Positions 35,342-43,492 of a stretch of 64,000 nt of DNA are shown here, piece by piece. A program made the translations under genes and the position numbers. Numbering within the stretch: the stretch's first letter is position 1; each line of letters starts with the position of its first letter. Source of the DNA: Candidatus Saccharimonadota bacterium (GTDB lineage: Bacteria; Patescibacteriota; Saccharimonadia; Saccharimonadales; Saccharimonadaceae); NCBI GenBank assembly GCA_905373795.1, contig CAJPUO010000002.1, positions 62,001-126,000 on the forward strand, written 5' to 3'. The notes beneath the pieces were generated by a model. That model was not told the DNA's origin and ran no database searches. It was given only the letters and a program-made list of their open reading frames with translations.

Positions 35342-37312
35342 GTGAATAAATTTGCTTTAAAATCAAAGTACCAGCCGACCGGCGACCAGCCGACGGCGAT
35401 TGCTCAGTTGATGGATGGTTTGGAGCGGGGCGAGCGCGAGCAGACTCTATTGGGCGTGACGGGGTCGGGCAAGACGTTTACTATGGCGAATATCATCGCT
35501 CGAGCTAATGTGCCGACGCTAGTGCTGGCGCACAACAAGACCTTGGCAGCGCAGCTATTTTCTGAGTTTAAGGAGTTTTTTCCAGATAATGAGGTGCATT
35601 ATTTTGTCAGTTATTTTGATTATTATCAGCCGGAGGCCTACATTGCTAGTAGCGACACCTACATCGAGAAGGATTCGAAGATTAATGATGAGATCGATCG
35701 GTTGCGGCACGCCGCAACGTCGGCATTGTTGACGCGGCGCGACGTTATTATCGTGGCGAGCGTGTCTTGTATTTACGGTATCGGTTCGCCGGAAACGTAC
35801 GCCGATATGGCCATTCAATTGACGGTCGGCGAGCGGCGGGTTCAGGACAAGTTTATTCGCTTGCTGACCGACATTCAGTATAAGCGCAATGATGTTGATT
35901 TCGCGCGCGGGACTTTCAGGGTGCGTGGCGATGTGGTAGATATTTTCCCGGCCGGGCAGGACACGGCGGTGCGAGTGGAGTTTTTTGGCGATGAAATTGA
36001 GAGACTCACGCGAATTGATCCGCTGACTGGCGAGATTTTGGACCAGCCAAAGCAACTGACGATTTTCCCGTCCAGTCACTATTCGACGCCGCGTGAACGA
36101 ATTGAAAAGGCCATCGTTGGCATCGAAAAGGAGTTTGACGAGCGGCTAAAGTGGCTTGAATCGCACGACAAATTACTGGAGGCGCAGCGCCTAGCTCAGC
36201 GCACCAAATATGACCTGGAGATGCTCAGAGAAACTGGCTTTGTCAAAGGCATTGAGAATTATTCGCGCTATCTGACGGACCGCGAGCCGGGCGAGCAGCC
36301 AGCGACGTTGATTGATTATTTTCCGGATGATTGGCTGCTGCTGGTTGATGAGTCGCATATGACCTTGCCCCAAGTCCGCGGTATGTATAACGGCGACCGG
36401 GCGCGCAAGGAAGTGCTGGTGGAGCACGGGTTTCGTCTGCCGAGCGCGTTGGATAACCGTCCGCTCAGGTTTGATGAATTTGATCAGCATATTCACCAGG
36501 CGATTTATGTTTCCGCTACACCGGGCGACTATGAAATTGCTCATTCGCCAAAGCCGGCTGAACAGTTGATTCGGCCGACGGGGCTGCTTGATCCGCCGAT
36601 TGAGGTGCGGCCGACTGAGGGGCAGGTTGATGATTTGATGGAGGAGATTCGCCAGACCATCGCCAACGGTCACCGCGTATTGGTGACTACCTTGACCAAG
36701 CGTATGGCTGAGGATTTGAGTGCTTATCTGGCTGACAATGGCGTAAAAACGGCGTATCTATATAGTGAAATTGACACATTAGAGCGCGGCGATATTCTCA
36801 AAGATTTGCGGCTGGGGACGTACGACGTCTTGGTTGGTATTAATTTACTGCGTGAGGGGTTGGACCTGCCGGAAGTTAGCCTGGTGGCGATTATGGATGC
36901 TGATAAAGAAGGGTTTCTGCGTAGTGAGCAGGCGCTGATTCAGACGATTGGCCGGGCGGCGCGGCACGTGGATGGGCGGGTGCTGATGTATGGCGATACA
37001 ATTACTGGGTCGATGCGGGCGGCGATTGACGAGACGAATCGTCGGCGGCAGATTCAGCAGAGCTATAACGAGGGGCACGACATCACGCCGCAAACCATCC
37101 AGAAGAAAATTGACGATGGCCTGCGCTCTATCATCCCGCAAAAAGAATCAGACAAAAAGCCAAAACTTGATTTGAAGAAGATTCCAAAGGACGAATATCC
37201 GACGCTAATTAAGGAGTTGACTGGTCAAATGGAGCTGCATAGCGCCAACCTAGAATTTGAAAAAGCTGCCCAGCTGCGCGATTTGATTGCAGAAATTCGC
37301 CAGACCATGTAG
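35342..37312 (+). CDS. uvrB: excinuclease ABC subunit UvrB
   Basis: 656 aa, GTG start. Damage-verification helicase of nucleotide excision repair, working with UvrA and UvrC (not in the window). Walker A GVTGSGKTFTMANI, beta-hairpin region YFDYYQPEAYI, motif II DESHMTLPQVRGMY, FVSATPG-like YVSATPGDYE, motif VI QTIGRAARH, and a C-terminal UVR motif (LEFEKAAQLRDLI) for UvrC contact. Length is typical (about 660-670). Confidence 0.97.
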   Translation: MNKFALKSKYQPTGDQPTAIAQLMDGLERGEREQTLLGVTGSGKTFTMANIIARANVPTLVLAHNKTLAAQLFSEFKEFFPDNEVHYFVSYFDYYQPEAYIASSDTYIEKDSKINDEIDRLRHAATSALLTRRDVIIVASVSCIYGIGSPETYADMAIQLTVGERRVQDKFIRLLTDIQYKRNDVDFARGTFRVRGDVVDIFPAGQDTAVRVEFFGDEIERLTRIDPLTGEILDQPKQLTIFPSSHYSTPRERIEKAIVGIEKEFDERLKWLESHDKLLEAQRLAQRTKYDLEMLRETGFVKGIENYSRYLTDREPGEQPATLIDYFPDDWLLLVDESHMTLPQVRGMYNGDRARKEVLVEHGFRLPSALDNRPLRFDEFDQHIHQAIYVSATPGDYEIAHSPKPAEQLIRPTGLLDPPIEVRPTEGQVDDLMEEIRQTIANGHRVLVTTLTKRMAEDLSAYLADNGVKTAYLYSEIDTLERGDILKDLRLGTYDVLVGINLLREGLDLPEVSLVAIMDADKEGFLRSEQALIQTIGRAARHVDGRVLMYGDTITGSMRAAIDETNRRRQIQQSYNEGHDITPQTIQKKIDDGLRSIIPQKESDKKPKLDLKKIPKDEYPTLIKELTGQMELHSANLEFEKAAQLRDLIAEIRQTM

Positions 37313-37342
37313 AATAGAATTATTATTAGATTAGGAGGTATT

Positions 37343-38164
37343 ATGGCAACTAAACAACAATCACAGCCAGAGAATAATGTCGCACAGCCAGAAGCGGCTG
37401 CACCTGCGATGCCAGCGGCAAATTATCAGGCATATCCGCAATATGCAGCATACGTTGATCCAAATAAGGGCAAGTCAAAGTTGTTGACATTTGAATACGC
37501 TTTTGCGATGGGTTCGGCTGTAGCAGCTGCTTTTTTACTTATTGACACAATAGTAAGCGTATTCGGGCTTTGGGCTGGTACTGCGTCGGTAACCACTTCA
37601 TTTGTGCGTGGGTATCTATCTCCAAGCATGGTAACGCCGGGTACGGGGATTGTGGCGGCGGCTGTATTAACACTGCTATTCTCAGTTTTATCGTTTGTGC
37701 TGTTTTCGCGAGTTTCTAGGACCGTGCCAGAGCGTGAGGGTTATACTAATCGTACAGCTTATAAATTAATAACTTACGGTGGTCTTGGCGCGTTGTTATT
37801 GCCAGCTGTTGGGCTGGTTGCGAAGTTGGCTAGTATTCTTGTCAACTCGCTTTTGTTCATTGGCGTTAGCGGTGCTGGTGAAATTTATAAGAGTTTGTAT
37901 CTTGGCGAGTTCTTACCGTACTTACTAGCGCTGGCGGTTGTGTCAACTTCGGCGTTTTTCGTCCATAAAATTGTTCAAGGCAAGAATACTTCTAAGACTC
38001 TGACATTAGTATTGGTTGCAGCTTCAGCTGCTGTTCTGCTAGCTGGCGCTATCACTATGGCTGTAAAACTTCATGGCGGAGTAAGTTCAAGAAGCAGTGT
38101 AAACTCTGGTAGTTCTAATAGGTTGCGGCTACAGAAGAACTTTGAAAGTTACGTAAGCGACTAG
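37343..38164 (+). CDS. multi-pass membrane protein, unknown function
   Basis: 273 aa, ATG 37343 after TTAGGAGG. A Gln/Ala/Pro-rich soluble N-terminus (1-45) precedes about five membrane helices (around 55-75, 95-120, 140-165, 185-205, 215-240) and a polar tail (SSVNSGSSNRLRLQ). No recognised motif or known family. It stands alone: uvrB ends 30 bp upstream and a 227-bp gap follows. Its strong ribosome-binding site differs from the leaderless genes around it. Confidence 0.8.
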   Translation: MATKQQSQPENNVAQPEAAAPAMPAANYQAYPQYAAYVDPNKGKSKLLTFEYAFAMGSAVAAAFLLIDTIVSVFGLWAGTASVTTSFVRGYLSPSMVTPGTGIVAAAVLTLLFSVLSFVLFSRVSRTVPEREGYTNRTAYKLITYGGLGALLLPAVGLVAKLASILVNSLLFIGVSGAGEIYKSLYLGEFLPYLLALAVVSTSAFFVHKIVQGKNTSKTLTLVLVAASAAVLLAGAITMAVKLHGGVSSRSSVNSGSSNRLRLQKNFESYVSD

Positions 38165-38277
38165 ACTTCCAAAAGTAAGTTTATTGTGAGTGATGGTTTA
38201 TACGATAGTATAGAGGGTTTGGATATCTTGACTGTTGAGTAATATAAGAGTCTGTTCAAATGGTTATAAATACTGCC

Positions 38278-38298
38278 TAGCAGCACAATAGGCTGCTA
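38278..38298. other. hairpin in 227-bp intergenic region upstream of gatC
   Basis: TAGCAGC and GCTGCTA form a perfect 7-bp stem with a 7-nt loop. No T tract follows, so it is a weak terminator candidate at best. The rest of 38165-38378 shows no open frame or RNA gene that I recognise. Confidence 0.4.
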
Positions 38299-38378
38299 TC
38301 TGAAGGACATTAAGTTCGCAGATGGTCTCGTTTGTATACCCCTCGCTTTATTCAGTACTAAGTTGGCTTCCAAAGTGA

Positions 38379-38384
38379 TATAAT
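38379..38384 (+). promoter_or_regulatory. -10 box of the gatCAB operon, leaderless type
   Basis: TATAAT, 7 nt before ATG 38392. Confidence 0.65.
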
Positions 38385-38391
38385 AATCTAT

Positions 38392-38679
38392 ATGACAACT
38401 ATTTCTACCAGTGATATTCAGCACCTGGCGAGTTTGAGTAGTCTGGCATTAGCCGATGATGAAGTTGATGGACTGCGCCAAGATTTGGAAAATATAATTG
38501 GCTATATTGAGCAGCTCGGCGAGCTTGATACGGCGGGTGTGGAGCCAACTTATCAAGTGACGGGACTAGAGAATGTCTGGCGCGAAGATGAGGTTCGGTC
38601 GGGTATTCCTGCAGAAAAGTTGCTTGAGATGGCGCCTGAGAAACAGAATAATCAAGTGAAAGTGCCGCAGGTATTGTAA
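38392..38679 (+). CDS. gatC: Asp/Glu-tRNA amidotransferase subunit GatC
   Basis: 95 aa, the usual GatC length. Small scaffold that wraps GatA and GatB in the complex converting Glu-tRNA(Gln) and Asp-tRNA(Asn) to the amides. Start ISTSDIQHLASLSSLALADDE and central YIEQLGELDTAGVEPTYQV are typical. The stop overlaps the gatA start (TAATG). Confidence 0.94.
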   Translation: MTTISTSDIQHLASLSSLALADDEVDGLRQDLENIIGYIEQLGELDTAGVEPTYQVTGLENVWREDEVRSGIPAEKLLEMAPEKQNNQVKVPQVL

Positions 38680-40049
38680 TGAGTCGGATTAGTGATTTTA
38701 CCGGAAAGAGCGCAGTCGAAAATGTTAAAGAAGCACTGCGGCGAGCGCGCGAAGTTGAAGATTATCACGCATTGTTGAGTTTAACGGAAGAACGGGCGCT
38801 GGAGCGAGCAGCCAAGGTTGATCAGGGTGAAATTTCTGGGCGGCTGACTGGCGTGCCGTTTGTGGTAAAAGATAATTTCTTGGCCTTTGGGGCGCCGACA
38901 ACTGCTGCTTCAAAAATGCTCGAGAATTTTGAGGCGCCGCTCCAGGCAACAGCCGTTGAAAAATTAGAAGCTGAAGGTGCAATTTGCATTGGCAAGGCGA
39001 ACTTGGACGCCTTTGCTCACGGCGGTTCGACGGAAAATTCAGCCTTTGGTCCGACAAAAAACGCTGTAGATAAAGCGTGCGTAGCCGGCGGCTCGTCGGG
39101 CGGCTCGGCGGTGGTGACGGCGCTTGACGTGGTGCCATTTGCGCTGGGAACAGACACTGGCGGTTCGATTCGCCAGCCAGCCAGTTTTAACGGCGTGGTC
39201 GGCGTCAAACCAACCTACGGCGCAGTCAGCCGCTACGGCGTGGTGGCTATGGCCTCGAGCACGGACACGATTGGCTGTTTCGCGACGAATGCTGATGATG
39301 CTAATTTGGTGATGGAAATTATGGCGGGCCGCGACGATAAGGACATGACGACGCTGCCGGATTTTTGGCAGCATCAGCCGGGCTTTACCAAGAAGAAGAT
39401 TGGCTTGGTCAAGCAATGTATGACTGACGATGTGGACGCGGCAGTTCGCCAAAAAACGCTTGATTATGCTGAAAAATTGAAGCAGCTGGGTTATGGAATT
39501 GAAGAAGTAGATCTGGACATGATGCAATATTCGCTGGCGATGTACTATATCATTGTGCCGGCAGAATTATCGTCAAATCTGGCGCGCTATGACGGCGTAC
39601 GTTATGGTCACCGGGCGGCCGAAGTGAAAACGCTGGCGGAATTGTACGGCCGCAGCCGTAACGAAGGTTTTATGACGGAGAATAAGCGGCGGATTATGAT
39701 CGGTAGTTTCGTGTTGTCGAGCGGCTTTTTTGACGCCTATTATATGCAGGCGCAGAAAGCACGTACGCTGCTTATTAACGAGTTTAAGGAATTGTTTGCT
39801 GAGTACGACGCGCTATTAATGCCGACAGCACCAACGCCAGCGTTCAAACTTGGTGAAAATACCAATGATCCGATCAAAATGTACCTAGCGGATATTATGA
39901 CCGTACCAGCCAGCCTGGCTGGACTACCAGCAATTTCCGTGCCGGCTGGAAGCAACGACGAGGGCTTGCCAATTGGTGTGCAGTTGATTGGTGATTATCA
40001 GTCGGACGGTAACTTGCTGAAGTTAGCGGCGGAAGTGGAGGCTGCCTGA
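38679..40049 (+). CDS. gatA: Asp/Glu-tRNA amidotransferase subunit GatA
   Basis: 456 aa, somewhat shorter than the usual 480-490. Amidase that frees ammonia from glutamine for transamidation. The Ser-cisSer-Lys triad is visible: VVKDNF (Lys), GGSSGGSAV (cis-Ser) and GTDTGGSIRQPAS (nucleophile). C-terminal QLIGDYQSDGNLLKLA is intact, so the shortness reflects trimmed loops or tail rather than truncation. It overlaps both neighbours by 1 nt. Confidence 0.95.
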   Translation: MSRISDFTGKSAVENVKEALRRAREVEDYHALLSLTEERALERAAKVDQGEISGRLTGVPFVVKDNFLAFGAPTTAASKMLENFEAPLQATAVEKLEAEGAICIGKANLDAFAHGGSTENSAFGPTKNAVDKACVAGGSSGGSAVVTALDVVPFALGTDTGGSIRQPASFNGVVGVKPTYGAVSRYGVVAMASSTDTIGCFATNADDANLVMEIMAGRDDKDMTTLPDFWQHQPGFTKKKIGLVKQCMTDDVDAAVRQKTLDYAEKLKQLGYGIEEVDLDMMQYSLAMYYIIVPAELSSNLARYDGVRYGHRAAEVKTLAELYGRSRNEGFMTENKRRIMIGSFVLSSGFFDAYYMQAQKARTLLINEFKELFAEYDALLMPTAPTPAFKLGENTNDPIKMYLADIMTVPASLAGLPAISVPAGSNDEGLPIGVQLIGDYQSDGNLLKLAAEVEAA

Positions 40050-40468
40050 TGGACGGCTTGTTGATTGCGCTGGTAGTGGCGGCGTTGTTAATCGGCGGTT
40101 TGTTGATCGTTTTTATCCAATTGACATCGCGCGGACACAAGCAGCTTGACAGAGAAATGTATCAAAAAGTTTGGCGGGCAATTCAGCGCGGCGCTAAGGC
40201 GGGTAACTCGGACAGCTTGCAGATGGCAATTGTCAAAGCCGACAAGCTGCTCGACAAAGCCATGCGCGACTGCGGCGTGGCGGGCGCGACAATGGGCGAC
40301 AGGCTGAAAACCCGCAAGGGTGATTGGACGGATGAAAATGGTTTGTGGGCGGCGCACAAATTGCGCAATCAAATTGCTCACGAGACTAAAGTGAAACTAA
40401 CCGCGCAAAGTTTTCGGCGAGCTATGACGAGCTTTGAGCAAGCACTAAAAGATTTGGGAGCATTATAA
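40049..40468 (+). CDS. membrane-anchored HEPN-like protein within the gatCAB operon
   Basis: 139 aa. One N-terminal helix (about 4-24, LLIALVVAALLIGGLLIVFI) then an all-helical cytoplasmic domain. KLRNQIAHE gives Arg106, Asn107 and His111, the canonical HEPN RNxxxH motif. Preceding AIVKADKLLDKAMRD and the tail FRRAMTSFEQALKDL fit the four-helix HEPN/DUF4145 pattern. The start overlaps the gatA stop (TGATG) and the stop abuts gatB, so it is translated with the amidotransferase. HEPN motifs often mark RNases, so a tRNA- or ribosome-linked role is possible, but a structural non-catalytic role is as likely. Confidence 0.8.
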   Translation: MDGLLIALVVAALLIGGLLIVFIQLTSRGHKQLDREMYQKVWRAIQRGAKAGNSDSLQMAIVKADKLLDKAMRDCGVAGATMGDRLKTRKGDWTDENGLWAAHKLRNQIAHETKVKLTAQSFRRAMTSFEQALKDLGAL

Positions 40469-41967
40469 TGAGCGTATATGATGAATATGAAATGACCATT
40501 GGCATCGAGTGCCATGTCCAGCTGGCAACCAAAACCAAGCTGTTTAGCCCGGCCGATAATGACGCGCGTAATGCTGAGCCGAACGAAAAAACGCATGAGA
40601 TTGACTTTGGTCTGCCAGGTATGCTGCCGGTGCTGAATAAGCACGCTGTCGAGCTGGCGGTGCGCGCCGGTAAAGCGTTGAACGCGCCGATTGCTCGCGT
40701 TAGCCGGTTTGATCGCAAGCATTATTTCTACCCTGACCTGCCAAAGGGTTATCAGACCTCGCAGATGTACCAGCCGATCATTTTGGCTGGCTATGTCGAT
40801 GCGCCGCTAGAAGACGGTTCGCTCAAACGGGTGCGGATTCACCACGCGCACATGGAAGAGGATGCCGGCAAGTTGACGCACCACGACGGCTATTCGCTGG
40901 TTGACCTCAACCGCGCTGGTACGCCGCTGATCGAAATCGTCTCTGAGCCGGACATCCATTCTGCCGAGGAGGCTAAGACGTACGCTTCGGAACTTCATAA
41001 GTTGATGGTCTACGCTGGCGTGACATACGGTGATTTGTATCACGGCAACATGCGGTTTGATGTTAATATTTCGGTGGCCAAGAAAGGTGCGACCGAGCTC
41101 GGCAAACGCGCGGAAGTGAAGAATCTTAATTCATTCCGCAGCGTCGAGCGTGCCGCTGAATACGAGTTTAAGCGTCAAGTTGACCTGCTAGAGCGCGGCG
41201 AACCGGTAGTGCAGGAAACTCGCGGTTGGAGCGATGACAAGCAAATTACTACTTCACAGCGCTCGAAAGAAGACGCTCAGGACTATCGCTACATGCCCGA
41301 TGCTGACATTCCGCCAGTGGTGCTGAGCGACGAGGAAATTGCTCGGATCCAGGCTGAAGTGCCAATGCTGCCGAACGAATACCGAGAACGCTGGGTAGAC
41401 TTGAAGCTGGATCATTCGGTAATTGATACGGTGCTAGCTCATCAGGAAGCTGCCAAAACTCTGGACGCCATTTACTCCCTGACTGATAGCAACGAGCAAT
41501 CAGTGCTGGAGGATTTGAATGTTGATCGCCAGACTTACGACCGGCTAGCTAAACGAAGTTTCAACTTATTTGCTTCCACGCCGGACGAACAATTAGACTA
41601 TCAAAAAGTCGAGTCTGGATTAGTCGGTCCGCGCCGCTTAACACACTTGGCGCTACTGGCTGAAAAAGGGACGATTAGCTCGAACAGTGCCAAGGAAATC
41701 TTTCTCGATTTATTCAATGAAAAGTACGCTGGCGTTATGCCGGAGGATATCGCCAAGGAGAAAAACTTGCTACAGGTGTCTGACGAAGGCGCCATCGCTG
41801 CCATCGTTGATGAGGTGCTCAGCGACCCGGCCTCAGCAGCTTCCATTGCTGACATTAAAGCTGGCAAGGATAAAGCTATCGGCTACCTAGTCGGTCAAGT
41901 CATGAAGCGTTCCAAAGGACAGGCCAATCCGAGCCTCGCTCAGAAATTAATCCGCGAAAAATTATAA
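40468..41967 (+). CDS. gatB: Asp/Glu-tRNA amidotransferase subunit GatB
   Basis: 499 aa. Binds the mischarged tRNA and activates the side chain with ATP. GIECHVQLATKTKLFSP start, PDLPKGYQTSQMYQPI, MEEDAGKL, VDLNRAGTPLIEIVSEPD, and VKNLNSFRSVERA are family hallmarks; the C-terminal YqeY-like tail ends KGQANPSLAQKLIREKL. It completes the amidotransferase and implies missing GlnRS and/or AsnRS. Confidence 0.97.
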   Translation: MSVYDEYEMTIGIECHVQLATKTKLFSPADNDARNAEPNEKTHEIDFGLPGMLPVLNKHAVELAVRAGKALNAPIARVSRFDRKHYFYPDLPKGYQTSQMYQPIILAGYVDAPLEDGSLKRVRIHHAHMEEDAGKLTHHDGYSLVDLNRAGTPLIEIVSEPDIHSAEEAKTYASELHKLMVYAGVTYGDLYHGNMRFDVNISVAKKGATELGKRAEVKNLNSFRSVERAAEYEFKRQVDLLERGEPVVQETRGWSDDKQITTSQRSKEDAQDYRYMPDADIPPVVLSDEEIARIQAEVPMLPNEYRERWVDLKLDHSVIDTVLAHQEAAKTLDAIYSLTDSNEQSVLEDLNVDRQTYDRLAKRSFNLFASTPDEQLDYQKVESGLVGPRRLTHLALLAEKGTISSNSAKEIFLDLFNEKYAGVMPEDIAKEKNLLQVSDEGAIAAIVDEVLSDPASAASIADIKAGKDKAIGYLVGQVMKRSKGQANPSLAQKLIREKL

Positions 41968-42010
41968 AGTTCGACACTTCAGAAATGGTATAGAGGAGGA
42001 GTTTAATATA

Positions 42011-42904
42011 ATGAAAAAACCAACCAAAGCTATCATCGCCGCCGCTGGTTTCGGCACCCGGTTTTTGCCGCAGACCAAAGCCATGCCTAAAGAAATGTTG
42101 CCGCTAATCGACAAGCCGATTATTCAGTATGTCGTCGAGGAATTGGTGGAGGCTGGCATTAAGGATATCATTATCATCGGTAGCGCCAACAAGCGGGCGA
42201 TCGAAGACCATTTTGATACGCCAAACGAAGAGCTGCTCGCCAATCTGCGCGCTGGCGGTGCCAAAAAACAACCGCTAATCGACATCGTTCAGCGCTTGTC
42301 CGAGATGGCTAATTTTGTCTACATCCGTCAGAAAGGTCCGTACGGCAATGCTACGCCGCTGGCTTGCGCTTCACATTTAATTCGCCACGATGAGCCGGTG
42401 ATTTATACCTTTGCTGATGATTTTATCGCTGCCAGCCCGAGCCGTTTTCGACAAATGATTGAGGCATCAGAAAGTTTGCACGGTGCGGTGCTGTCGTGTA
42501 AGAAAATTACCGACGATTCGGAATTTGATCGTTATGGTGTTATCAATGGCCAGCAAATTAAAGGCGGCGTTATTAAAATGACCAATATTGTCGAAAAGCC
42601 AGGAAAAACCAATGCGCCGTCCGATCTGGCGAGTGTCAGCAGCTATTTGCTGCCAGGCGAGATTTTTGGTTATTTAGAGAAAGCTAAGGAAAAATTTGAC
42701 GGTCGCGGCGAATTTACTGTCCAGCCGATTATGCAAGAAATGATTGACGACGGATTTGATTTTTACGGCGTAGAAATCACCAACGGCACATATTATGATA
42801 CCGGCGATAAATTGGAATATTTGAAGACGGTGATTGACTTTGGTCTGCGCGATCCGAATTTTGGCGGGGACTTGCGTGCTCATCTGACAAGCCGCTTGAA
42901 ATAG
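42011..42904 (+). CDS. galU: UTP-glucose-1-phosphate uridylyltransferase GalU
   Basis: 297 aa, ATG 42011 with AGGAGG 10-11 nt upstream. Makes UDP-glucose for wall glycans or glycolipids. Nucleotide-binding AAGFGTRFLP, TKAMPKEMLPLIDKP, PYGNATPLACA, DDSEFDRYGVI and VEKPGKT, and the substrate region YYDTGDKLEYLKT. Length fits the bacterial family (about 290-300). Confidence 0.95.
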   Translation: MKKPTKAIIAAAGFGTRFLPQTKAMPKEMLPLIDKPIIQYVVEELVEAGIKDIIIIGSANKRAIEDHFDTPNEELLANLRAGGAKKQPLIDIVQRLSEMANFVYIRQKGPYGNATPLACASHLIRHDEPVIYTFADDFIAASPSRFRQMIEASESLHGAVLSCKKITDDSEFDRYGVINGQQIKGGVIKMTNIVEKPGKTNAPSDLASVSSYLLPGEIFGYLEKAKEKFDGRGEFTVQPIMQEMIDDGFDFYGVEITNGTYYDTGDKLEYLKTVIDFGLRDPNFGGDLRAHLTSRLK

Positions 42905-42919
42905 TGTATAGTAAAAAGC

Positions 42920-43159
42920 ATGAATGGTTTGTTAATAGTACTAGTAGCGTTGATGGCGGTATTTGTCGTCATGCTGATCGTCATGACAATTTCCATTATT
43001 AAGCTGACACGGCAGATTCGCCAAACCCAGCAAAAAGTAGAGGCGATAACTCAGCGAATTTCTGGATTTAGCGGAATTGTCAGTGCTGTTTCAATTGGTG
43101 CAGAACTAGCGAAAAAAATTGACTTCAAAGCATGGATTTTTAGCCAAGTATTTTACTAA
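42920..43159 (+). CDS. small single-pass membrane protein
   Basis: 79 aa: N-terminal helix (about 3-28, LLIVLVALMAVFVVMLIVMTI) and a cytoplasmic amphipathic coiled segment (LTRQIRQTQQKVEAITQR). No family recognised. TATAGT at 42907-42912 lies 7 nt from the start. It precedes another small membrane protein and dnaE. Confidence 0.7.
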   Translation: MNGLLIVLVALMAVFVVMLIVMTISIIKLTRQIRQTQQKVEAITQRISGFSGIVSAVSIGAELAKKIDFKAWIFSQVFY

Positions 43160-43173
43160 AAAGAAGGCGGGAA

Positions 43174-43473
43174 ATGGCAGAAAAACCAAACAAAAAACAA
43201 TCAAATAAGTTGGCGCGGAAAATTGTTCGCGACAATGAAAACGGCGCGCGGCAGGCGATTTTAGAAGATTTGTTTTTTGACTTTCATCGTTCGCGCCGTC
43301 AAGTCTATTGGATGAATTTTATTCGCGGTATCTTCTTTGGTATTGGCAGCGCGCTGGGGGCTACGCTGTTGATTACCTTGCTGGTTTGGCTGCTAGGCCA
43401 GTTTGCTGATATTTTTCCGCCGCTGGCTGATTTTATCAATCATCTAATCGAGACGATGCGGCACCGTCAATAA
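43174..43473 (+). CDS. DUF5665-like small membrane protein
   Basis: 99 aa with a basic N-terminus, then FHRSRRQVYWMNFIRGIFFGIGSALGATLLITLLV, the pattern of the DUF5665 family, and an amphipathic C-terminus. One to two membrane helices (about 48-72). Function of the family is unknown. GGCGGGAAATGG gives a weak ribosome-binding site; 14-bp gap from the previous gene suggests co-transcription. Confidence 0.75.
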   Translation: MAEKPNKKQSNKLARKIVRDNENGARQAILEDLFFDFHRSRRQVYWMNFIRGIFFGIGSALGATLLITLLVWLLGQFADIFPPLADFINHLIETMRHRQ

Positions 43474-43478
43474 CATGC

Positions 43479-43484
43479 TATAAT
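43479..43484 (+). promoter_or_regulatory. -10 box of dnaE, near-leaderless
   Basis: TATAAT, 8 nt before ATG 43493. Confidence 0.6.
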
Positions 43485-43492
43485 TATTAGCA

